DNA of 7,017 nucleotides, taken from NCBI GenBank assembly GCA_027293245.1, contig JAPUFZ010000324.1, positions 1 through 7,017 of the forward strand, read 5' to 3'. Source of the DNA: Gammaproteobacteria bacterium. GTDB lineage: Bacteria; Pseudomonadota; Gammaproteobacteria; GCA-001735895. Shown here piece after piece: positions 1-5,408 of this stretch. A program made the position numbers and the translations under genes. Under the pieces are notes generated by a model that did no database searches, was not told where the DNA came from, and saw only the letters and a program-made list of their open reading frames with translations. The stretch's first letter is position 1. Every line of letters begins with the position of its first letter.

Positions 1-1010
1 CCGCCCTCGGTGAACTCAGCCTGCGACGAGCTGTGGCGGATTATGAAACGCGAACCTCACCCCACCCCTGTAGTGCCTACCAGGTCTCGGTATTTCCCGG
101 TGCAACCTCGGCCCTGTTTTCGGTTTTGAGTTGCCTGCTGGATGCTGGCGATGAAATTATTATTACCGATCCCTGGTATGTGGGTTATGGGCCCATCCTG
201 AAAGCACTCGACGTTAAGCTAAATACTGTTATGGCCTTTCCTGAGAATGGATTCGAACCGCAATATAAAGATTTCAAAGCAGCGGTAAGCGATAAAACCC
301 GGGTCATTTTAATCAACACGCCGGGAAATCCTACCGGCGCCATCATCGCCCGTGAATCTTTAGCGAGTCTCGCCGGGCTCTGCCGTGAGCGTGGTATCTG
401 GCTGGTTTGCGACGAAATCTATTCGATGTTTACCTACGAGAAACCGCACATTTCACTGCGGACTGCTGCCGCCCAACTCGATAATATCGTGGTGATCGAT
501 GGCTTATCCAAATCTCATGCAATGAGTGGTTGGCGCGTGGGTTGGGTTGTTGCACCGGTCGAACTCACTAAACAACTGGGAAATTTTGCCGCGATGTCGA
601 TTTTTGGCTGCCCGCAGTTTATTCAGGATGCTGCCGCGTTTGCATTGAATAATGACGAGTACTATGTGCGCGAAATGTGTTCAAAATACCAGAACCGAAG
701 AGACCTGGTCTGTGCTCGCCTGAATGGGATGCCTGGCCTGAAATACCATTGCCCTGAATCGGGGATGTTCATCATGGTAGACGTCAGCAACTTCTATGCG
801 GATGACAAGGTCTTCGCGCAAAAACTGCTGGATGCGCAAAGAGTTTCGGTTTTGCCGGGTAGCGCGTTTGGCAATAGCACCAGGGGGCATGTACGATTCT
901 CGCTGGTACAATCCGAGGATGTACTGTTAGAAGGCTGTAAACGGCTGGAAAATTTTATTCGTACTGAGCGCCCAGGGCATTTCAAGGGGTCAGACTCCTC
1001 GAAATATTAG
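1..1010 (+). CDS. aruH: AruH-like arginine:pyruvate aminotransferase, 5'-truncated by window edge
   Basis: This is a fold-type I PLP aminotransferase (class I/II). It probably transfers the alpha-amino group of L-arginine to pyruvate, giving 2-ketoarginine and L-alanine in the cytoplasm. The frame is open from base 3 to the TAG at 1008-1010. The GTG at 33 is internal: the codons before it (ALGELSLRRAVADYE) read as normal aminotransferase sequence. Roughly 70 N-terminal residues are therefore missing, compared with about 393 aa for Pseudomonas AruH. Visible motifs: FPGATSAL (phosphate cup, from 93), NPTG (327-338), DEIY with the PLP-pyridine Asp (411-422), GLSKSHAMSGWRVGW with the Schiff-base Lys at 510-512, and the carboxylate-binding Arg in VRFS (894-896). 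The block around the Lys, and FIQDAA after it, resemble AruH as I recall it. The next gene is AruI-like, which supports arginine as substrate. Oddity: the last residues (FKGSDSSKY) are encoded by a REP palindrome. Other amino donors cannot be excluded. Confidence 0.85.
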   Translation, partial: ALGELSLRRAVADYETRTSPHPCSAYQVSVFPGATSALFSVLSCLLDAGDEIIITDPWYVGYGPILKALDVKLNTVMAFPENGFEPQYKDFKAAVSDKTRVILINTPGNPTGAIIARESLASLAGLCRERGIWLVCDEIYSMFTYEKPHISLRTAAAQLDNIVVIDGLSKSHAMSGWRVGWVVAPVELTKQLGNFAAMSIFGCPQFIQDAAAFALNNDEYYVREMCSKYQNRRDLVCARLNGMPGLKYHCPESGMFIMVDVSNFYADDKVFAQKLLDAQRVSVLPGSAFGNSTRGHVRFSLVQSEDVLLEGCKRLENFIRTERPGHFKGSDSSKY

Positions 1011-1065
1011 ATCCTATCGTTATCAAGTTTCAAAGTGGAATTTCAAGGAGTCTGACCCCTTGAAA
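980..1065. repeat. Inverted pair of 25-nt palindromic REP units (REP doublet)
   Basis: The left unit (980-1004) begins TTTCAAGGGGTCAGACTCC. The right unit (1041-1065) begins TTTCAAGGAGTCTGACCCC. The right unit's reverse complement matches the left at 24 of 25 positions. Each unit is also nearly palindromic on its own: TTTCAAGG pairs with CCTTGAAA, and GTC with GAC, around one central base. The units are separated by 36 nt, so RNA could form one long 24-bp hairpin or two short ones. Inverted doublets of GGGGTCAGA-type palindromes are typical of REP/BIME elements moved in trans by RAYT (IS200-like Y1) transposases. No such transposase is in this window. The left unit overlaps the aminotransferase frame, and the right unit ends 17 nt before the aruI start codon. 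The family assignment is inference from the core motif. Confidence 0.8.
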
Positions 1066-1072
1066 CATGACC

Positions 1073-1077
1073 GGGAG
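1073..1077 (+). promoter_or_regulatory. Ribosome binding site of the aruI-like gene
   Basis: GGGAG lies five bases before the ATG at 1083. It is the only good Shine-Dalgarno match between the upstream stop codon and the start, and so supports ATG 1083. It lies 7 nt downstream of the right REP unit, so folding of that unit could affect ribosome access. Confidence 0.65.
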
Positions 1078-1082
1078 AGTAT

Positions 1083-2690
1083 ATGGCTACTTGTGGTGAA
1101 GTGCTGGTAGAAATACTGGAAAACTATGGGGTCGATACCATTTTCGGCATACCTGGCGTGCATACCGTAGAGCTTTATCGTGGACTCGAGAATACCGCTA
1201 TACGACACGTAACGCCACGTCATGAACAGGGTGCTGGTTTTATGGCCGATGGTTATAACCGTGCCACGGGAAAAATTGCCGCCTGTTTCATCATCACCGG
1301 GCCAGGCATGACCAATATCGCAACAGCGATGGGCCAGGCGCTGGCTGATTCCATCCCCATGCTGGTTATTTCCTCGGTGAACCGTACCCGTGAGCTGGGT
1401 TTGGGTGAGGGCCGGCTGCACGAACTGCCCGCTCAACGAAATATGATTAGCGGGGTCACGCGCTTTAGCCATACATTGCTAAGTGCCGATGAGCTACCCA
1501 GAGTGCTGGCGCGTGCCTTCGCTGTTTTTAACGCTCAACGCCCCGGCCCGGTACATATCGAGATTCCCATCGATATCATTACCGCGCCAGCAGACCAGCT
1601 GAATAAACAGGCATTTGCCTTACCGGGTGCATTCGGTCCCGCTGCACAGGCTATCGACGATTGCGCGGCTTTACTGGCGGCAGCCGAACGCCCACTAATC
1701 GCCATTGGTGGCGGCGCGATTAATTCGAGCGCCGAACTAACAGCATTGGCTGAAATGCTGGATGCGCCGGTGGTGAACACGGTCAACGCCAAGGGTGTCA
1801 TGGCCTATAGCCATGCGCTCGCCGTCGGTGGATCAGGCTCCTGCCCCGTGGTGAGAGATGCATTGAAGACAGCTGACCTGGTGCTCGCCGTCGGTACTGA
1901 ATTCGGCGAAACCGATTACGACTATTTTTTCGAAGGCGCAATACAGTTTGATGGTAAATTGATCCGCATTGATATCGATGCCGCGCAACTGACACGAAAT
2001 GTCCGGGCGCACCTGGCAATTTGCAGCGATGCCCGGGAGGCACTGCAAATGCTGATTAAATCATTATCGAAGCGTGATTTGAGTAGCAGGCAAGGTGCCG
2101 AGCGAGCGCGCAAGATGCGCAAACAGTTACAGGCCACGCGTGATCCGGAATATGCGAAGTTTTTCGAAACAATCCGTGGTGCGTTACCCGGGGTCATTAT
2201 CGCCGGTGACTCTACTCAGCCTGTTTACTACGCCTGGTTGCATTATGAAACCGAAAAACCGCGCCGTTATTTTCACTCGGCCAGCGGTTTCGGTACCCTC
2301 GGATACGCAATCCCAGCAGCGATTGGCGCCAAACTGGCAGCACCCGAGCGCCCGGTAATCGGCCTCATAGGGGACGGTGCGGCACAATTCACCATCGGTG
2401 AACTGGCATCCGCTGTGGAAGCCAGGCTGCCGGTTATTTTTCTGATCTGGAATAATTTCGGCTACGCTGAAATAAAGCGTTTCATGGCGCACGCCAACAT
2501 CCCTCAAATCGGCGTCGATATACATACACCTGATTTCATCGGCCTGGGCAAGGCCTTTGGATGTCACGCGGTACGCGCTACCAGCCATGAAGAATTGAAA
2601 TCTGAGTTAATCACCGCGGCAAAGCAGGATCGACCGACGCTGATCGAAGTCATGCAACAAGATTTCGTTGCCGGCAGCCCCGCCCTGTAA
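1083..2690 (+). CDS. aruI: AruI-like ThDP-dependent 2-ketoarginine (5-guanidino-2-oxopentanoate) decarboxylase
   Basis: This 535-aa cytoplasmic enzyme belongs to the acetolactate synthase/pyruvate decarboxylase superfamily. It probably decarboxylates 2-ketoarginine to 4-guanidinobutyraldehyde, the second step of the arginine transaminase pathway. Domains in order: N-terminal PYR domain (about 1-170), central domain (about 190-330) and C-terminal PP domain (about 355-530). The catalytic Glu that activates ThDP is E48 in RHEQGAGFMADGYNR. The ThDP/Mg2+ motif runs from GDG (430-432) to NN (457-458). The N-terminal stretches FGIPGVHTVELYRGL and GLGEGRLHELP resemble annotated AruI-type decarboxylases. 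Length is as expected. The ATG at 1083 has a GGGAG five bases upstream. It follows the aminotransferase by 72 bp in the same direction, so co-transcription is likely unless the intervening REP doublet blocks it. It could instead be a related 2-oxoacid decarboxylase, but pairing with an AruH-like enzyme favours AruI. Confidence 0.87.
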   Translation: MATCGEVLVEILENYGVDTIFGIPGVHTVELYRGLENTAIRHVTPRHEQGAGFMADGYNRATGKIAACFIITGPGMTNIATAMGQALADSIPMLVISSVNRTRELGLGEGRLHELPAQRNMISGVTRFSHTLLSADELPRVLARAFAVFNAQRPGPVHIEIPIDIITAPADQLNKQAFALPGAFGPAAQAIDDCAALLAAAERPLIAIGGGAINSSAELTALAEMLDAPVVNTVNAKGVMAYSHALAVGGSGSCPVVRDALKTADLVLAVGTEFGETDYDYFFEGAIQFDGKLIRIDIDAAQLTRNVRAHLAICSDAREALQMLIKSLSKRDLSSRQGAERARKMRKQLQATRDPEYAKFFETIRGALPGVIIAGDSTQPVYYAWLHYETEKPRRYFHSASGFGTLGYAIPAAIGAKLAAPERPVIGLIGDGAAQFTIGELASAVEARLPVIFLIWNNFGYAEIKRFMAHANIPQIGVDIHTPDFIGLGKAFGCHAVRATSHEELKSELITAAKQDRPTLIEVMQQDFVAGSPAL

Positions 2691-2698
2691 TGGGCTTT
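2676..2698 (+). terminator. Weak hairpin over the aruI stop codon followed by TTT
   Basis: AGCCC (2676-2680) can pair with GGGCT (2692-2696) across an 11-nt loop that contains the TAA stop. A shorter alternative pairs GCCC (2682-2685) with GGGC (2692-2695). The next bases are TT, then CG. The stem and T-tract are short, so intrinsic termination here is only a possibility. Confidence 0.25.
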
Positions 2699-2703
2699 CG
2701 ATC

Positions 2704-2729
2704 GGGGTCAGACCTTCAGCTCTGACCCC
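2704..2729. repeat. Third REP-like palindrome, between convergent aruI and ald
   Basis: GGGGTCAGA (2704-2712) and TCTGACCCC (2721-2729) form a perfect 9-bp stem with an 8-nt loop. The core GGGGTCAGAC is identical to the core of the left unit at 980-1004, so all belong to one family. It sits in the 55-bp gap between the stop codons of two convergent genes, a common place for REP elements. A hairpin here can act on both transcripts, as a 3'-end stabiliser or bidirectional terminator. Neither side carries a T-run, so it is not a classical intrinsic terminator. Confidence 0.7.
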
Positions 2730-2731
2730 CT

Positions 2732-2754
2732 CACGCCCAGACCGGTCAGGCGTG
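2732..2754. other. Second dyad overlapping the ald stop codon
   Basis: CACGCC (2732-2737) and GGCGTG (2749-2754) form a 6-bp stem around an 11-nt loop. The loop region contains the perfect 8-bp palindrome GACCGGTC (2740-2747). The ald TGA is at 2746-2748. It may work with the neighbouring REP hairpin as part of the 3' end of the ald mRNA. No T-tract follows on either strand. Confidence 0.35.
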
Positions 2755-3864
2755 CAAAGCTTCACGGGGATCGATGAAATCATATCCCAGGACCTCGGCG
2801 ACGGCTTTATAGGTCACCATACCGGCGTGTACATTCAGGCCATTGAGCAGATGCTTGTCTGCCCATAAAGCTTTGGCAGCGCCCTGGTTGGCCAGTGATA
2901 CCACGAATGGCAAAGTGGCGTTAGTCAACGCAATAGTGGAGGTACGGGCGACACCACCGGGCATATTGGCAACGCAATAGTGGATGACACCTTCCTCGAT
3001 GTAGGTTGGATCCTGGTGCGTGGTTGCGCGCGAGGTCTCGAAACAACCTCCCTGATCGATCGCGACATCGACGACGACCGCACCTTTCTTCATATCCTTT
3101 AGAATTTTCCGAGTCAGTAATTTTGGCGCCGCTGCTCCTGGGACCAGGACCGCACCTATGACCAGGTCAGACTCCAGGGCGTGATTTCTTATCGCTTCCG
3201 AAGTCGAGTAGACACACTTCAGGCGACCGTTAAAAATACTGTCTAACTGACGTAATCTCGGCAGGGATCGATCAACGATAGTAACATCAGCACCCATTCC
3301 AACAGCCATGGTCGCCGCCTGGGTACCGACAACACCACCGCCAATAATCAGGACTCTGGATGCGGCTACTCCCGGCACACCTCCTAACAGGGTACCAAGA
3401 CCGCCCTGGGCTTTTTCAAGGTGATGGGCTCCGGCCTGAATTGACATACGGCCAGCGACTTCCGACATGGGTGCTAACAGGGGTAAACCACCGCTCTCAT
3501 CGGTGACCGTTTCATAGGCCACGCAGGTAGCACCGGAAGCAACTAAAAGTCTGGTTTGATCTGGATCTGGTGCGAGATGCAGGTAGGTGAACAACAATTG
3601 ACCCTCGTGCAACATTTTACACTCGTTGGCCTGTGGCTCCTTGACCTTAATGATCATCTCGGCGCGCTCGAATATCTCTTCAGGAGAATCAACGATACTG
3701 GCGCCGGCGCTTTGGTATTGCTCGTTTTCAAAGCCAATTTCCGTGGCGCCATAATTTTCTACGATAACCTCATGGCCACGGGTTACCAGTTCGACTACAC
3801 CGGCGGGAGTTAAGCCGATACGATACTCCTGATTCTTTATTTCTTTAGGTACACCTATCAACAT
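2746..3864 (-). CDS. ald: L-alanine dehydrogenase (NAD+)
   Basis: This is a complete 372-aa enzyme for the reversible oxidative deamination of L-alanine to pyruvate, NH4+ and NADH in the cytoplasm. The start [20 protein letters not shown] is the family signature. All key residues sit at the positions known for characterised bacterial alanine dehydrogenases: R15 and K75 bind substrate, and H96 and D270 are catalytic. The NAD-binding Rossmann motif is GGGVVG (175-180), with D198 at the end of the second beta strand, as expected for NAD specificity. The C-terminal part ([20 protein letters not shown]) is typical, and length is standard. ATG 3864 is preceded by AGAGAG with a 7-nt spacer. It is convergent with aruI, so not in that operon. 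Its substrate, alanine, is the predicted by-product of the upstream aminotransferase, which suggests pyruvate recycling. Alanine catabolism or assimilation independent of arginine is equally possible. Confidence 0.95.
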   Translation of the reverse strand: MLIGVPKEIKNQEYRIGLTPAGVVELVTRGHEVIVENYGATEIGFENEQYQSAGASIVDSPEEIFERAEMIIKVKEPQANECKMLHEGQLLFTYLHLAPDPDQTRLLVASGATCVAYETVTDESGGLPLLAPMSEVAGRMSIQAGAHHLEKAQGGLGTLLGGVPGVAASRVLIIGGGVVGTQAATMAVGMGADVTIVDRSLPRLRQLDSIFNGRLKCVYSTSEAIRNHALESDLVIGAVLVPGAAAPKLLTRKILKDMKKGAVVVDVAIDQGGCFETSRATTHQDPTYIEEGVIHYCVANMPGGVARTSTIALTNATLPFVVSLANQGAAKALWADKHLLNGLNVHAGMVTYKAVAEVLGYDFIDPREALHA

Positions 3865-3871
3865 AACACGG

Positions 3872-3877
3872 CTCTCT
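3872..3877 (-). promoter_or_regulatory. Ribosome binding site of ald
   Basis: AGAGAG on the - strand lies seven bases before the ATG at 3864. It is a moderate Shine-Dalgarno match at good spacing. It agrees with the family-conserved N-terminus MLIGVPKE starting at this codon. Confidence 0.5.
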
Positions 3878-3885
3878 AAATCTGG

Positions 3886-3899
3886 TTTAACAAGTTAAA
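3886..3899 (-). promoter_or_regulatory. 14-bp dyad in the ald leader, candidate operator
   Basis: TTTAAC and GTTAAA are exact inverted arms separated by AA, 22 bp upstream of the ald start. If the TATAAT at 3910-3915 is the -10 box, transcription would begin near 3903 and the dyad would lie just downstream of the start point. A repressor site there is plausible. Bacterial ald genes are often controlled by Lrp/AsnC-type or dedicated regulators, but I cannot assign one from this sequence. Confidence 0.3.
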
Positions 3900-3909
3900 A
3901 AAATTGGTA

Positions 3910-3915
3910 ATTATA
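3910..3915 (-). promoter_or_regulatory. Candidate -10 box of the ald promoter
   Basis: The - strand reads a consensus TATAAT about 45 bp before the ald start, predicting a leader of roughly 38 nt. The -35 is unclear. TTGACC lies only 10 bp upstream, which is too close for a normal sigma-70 spacer. At 17 bp the hexamer is a poor match, so an activator may be needed. The call rests mainly on the -10 and its position. Confidence 0.35.
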
Positions 3916-3999
3916 AGGAAGACCGGGTCAAACACCGCTGCAATGGGGTCTGGTTCATGACATTGATCAGGCTCCTTAACATCAGTTACTGTTCTTACA

Positions 4000-5265
4000 T
4001 CAGCCAGGATTTACGGCGTTCCATACTGGCGCAAATTCCGATACTACGGTTTGATTCCTGCCATTGTTTTTAGCCGCGTAGAGCGCTACATCAGCGCGCT
4101 TGACTAATTCGTTAATATTTTCGTTCGCCTGTATCATCGCACAGCCGAGACTGATGGTAATATTTTCTTTAATTTTAAATTCAGAATTTACGATCATCTG
4201 CCGAATATTTTCGGCAATGATGTATAAATCGTTTTCGCTGATCGTAGTACAGCATATCAGAAATTCCTCACCTCCCCAGCGCGAAATATAGTCACTATTT
4301 CGGGTTGCCTGCTCGAATTTCCGCGAAAACTGGACCAGCAACTTGTCGCCTACGTCATGCCCGTAAGTATCATTGACTCGCTTAAAATGATCAATATCGA
4401 TCATGATGATGCCGAAGCGCTGCAAGTGTCGCAGGTAGCGAGAAAATTCTTTTTGTAGAATTTGGCCCATATGCGTACGGTTAGAAAGCCCGGTGACACT
4501 ATCGGTTAATGCGAGTCGCGCCAGTTCGGTATTGTCTTCCAGCAGTCCTTTTTGAGTCTCGAGCAAATTTTCGGTGCGTTCTTCTATCTTCTCTTCCAGG
4601 TAGTGGTTTATATCTTCCAGTTGAGCCGATAGTTTTTGACCGTACCAGACGGCCATTATTGCCACACCGAGGCTAACCAGGATTGAAAAAACAGCATACA
4701 TCGCAAACCGGTTTTGTTTCTCTTCAGCATCGGTAGCAGCCATTAATAAAACCTTTTGTACATCTAATCGCTGTGCCTGGGTTAATTCGGACAGATGGGC
4801 GAGTAATGGAGCGGTTTTAGGCAATACATTGGACAACAAAATAATGCCCGCCCGGGTGCGACTGCCATTCATAAATAATATCGAAACCTGCTGGTTCAAC
4901 TCGGATATATCGCGGTCGAGTATGTCAATCGCGAGCAAAATATCCCGTTCCCTGGGTGCGAGCAGGGGCAGAAGCCTATTTCGGGTTTCATCATAGGTTC
5001 CCTTAAAGCGGTTAAAGGTAGATAACGCCTGCGCGTCGATAGATTCATCCTCGTTCAGCAACATGGATTGCATGTAGCGCGTACGATTATGGATAATTGT
5101 TGATAACTCGTTGATCAGATTGATTTTTTCTAACTGCCGAGTGACGGTCAGATTAACCGAATTACTGCTGCTACTGCTGTAATAAAAAGCGATCAGCGCA
5201 AGTGAAATCATCATCATTAAAATGACGACAAATCCGAATGCCAATAATCTGGTTGAGCGATGCAT
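4000..5265 (-). CDS. Membrane-anchored diguanylate cyclase (GGDEF domain)
   Basis: This 421-aa inner-membrane protein is predicted to make cyclic di-GMP from two GTP. Layout: TM helix 1 (about 7-29), a periplasmic, largely helical sensor region (about 30-186) resembling four-helix-bundle chemoreceptor-type sensors, TM helix 2 (about 187-208), a charged coiled-coil linker (about 210-250), and the GGDEF domain (about 251-405). The domain opens with LALTDSVTGLSNR. The metal/GTP segment is DIDHFKRVND, with D290 first. The active loop is RWGGEEF (GGEEF at 331-335), and an intact inhibitory RxxD site (R322-D325) lies five residues before it, so an active, product-inhibited cyclase is expected. No EAL domain is present. 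ATG 5265 is used because the frame closes at a TAG 9 codons upstream and later Met codons would remove TM1. No strong ribosome site precedes it. The sensed signal is unknown, and I do not recognise an individual gene name. Confidence 0.93.
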   Translation of the reverse strand: MHRSTRLLAFGFVVILMMMISLALIAFYYSSSSSNSVNLTVTRQLEKINLINELSTIIHNRTRYMQSMLLNEDESIDAQALSTFNRFKGTYDETRNRLLPLLAPRERDILLAIDILDRDISELNQQVSILFMNGSRTRAGIILLSNVLPKTAPLLAHLSELTQAQRLDVQKVLLMAATDAEEKQNRFAMYAVFSILVSLGVAIMAVWYGQKLSAQLEDINHYLEEKIEERTENLLETQKGLLEDNTELARLALTDSVTGLSNRTHMGQILQKEFSRYLRHLQRFGIIMIDIDHFKRVNDTYGHDVGDKLLVQFSRKFEQATRNSDYISRWGGEEFLICCTTISENDLYIIAENIRQMIVNSEFKIKENITISLGCAMIQANENINELVKRADVALYAAKNNGRNQTVVSEFAPVWNAVNPG

Positions 5266-5335
5266 AGTTCGATATTGAGTCGTGTTTGGTTCCTAAAGCC
5301 AGGTTAGTCAACTTAGCTGTATTGCCCGATCATAA

Positions 5336-5366
5336 ATTATATTATCTATCGCTTAGACACAGTTAA
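5336..5366 (-). promoter_or_regulatory. Candidate promoter of the diguanylate cyclase gene
   Basis: In the AT-rich 143-bp gap upstream of the cyclase, the - strand has TATAAT (complement of 5336-5341), with TTAACT (complement of 5361-5366) 19 bp upstream as a weak -35 (4 of 6 matches). Predicted transcription starts near 5329 with a leader of about 64 nt. AGTTAACT (5361-5368) is an 8-bp palindrome overlapping the -35, which could be a regulator half-site or chance. Confidence 0.3.
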
Positions 5367-5408
5367 CTTAAAAATGGCTCGCAGTCAGCAAAAACCCTAC
5401 TTATACCA

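Noticed and set aside
33..35. GTG as the start of the aminotransferase
   Set aside because: The frame is open to base 3, and the residues before the GTG fit the family. About 70 more N-terminal residues are expected, so the true start lies outside the window.
1023..1472. 149-codon open frame on the - strand
   Set aside because: It lies antisense over aruI, its C-terminus is only translated REP sequence, and it has no recognisable domain. It is a shadow frame.
2184..2588. 134-codon open frame on the - strand inside aruI
   Set aside because: It overlaps the conserved ThDP-binding domain of aruI and has no recognisable motifs or ribosome site. It is a shadow frame.
3921..3977. Possible degenerate REP copy (GGGTCA, GGGGTCTGG and TCAGGCTCC fragments)
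   Set aside because: The pieces resemble the REP core but do not form the palindrome or keep its order. Similarity is too weak to call.
3979..4003. Short direct repeat ACATCAG, two copies 18 nt apart, after the cyclase gene
   Set aside because: Seven bases in two copies in AT-rich sequence is compatible with chance, and no associated structure was seen.
5371..5408. Possible terminator of the hydrolase gene (GCTGACTGCGAGC then TTTTT on the - strand)
   Set aside because: Only about three base pairs can form in the stem, so despite the T-run it does not meet a reasonable terminator standard.
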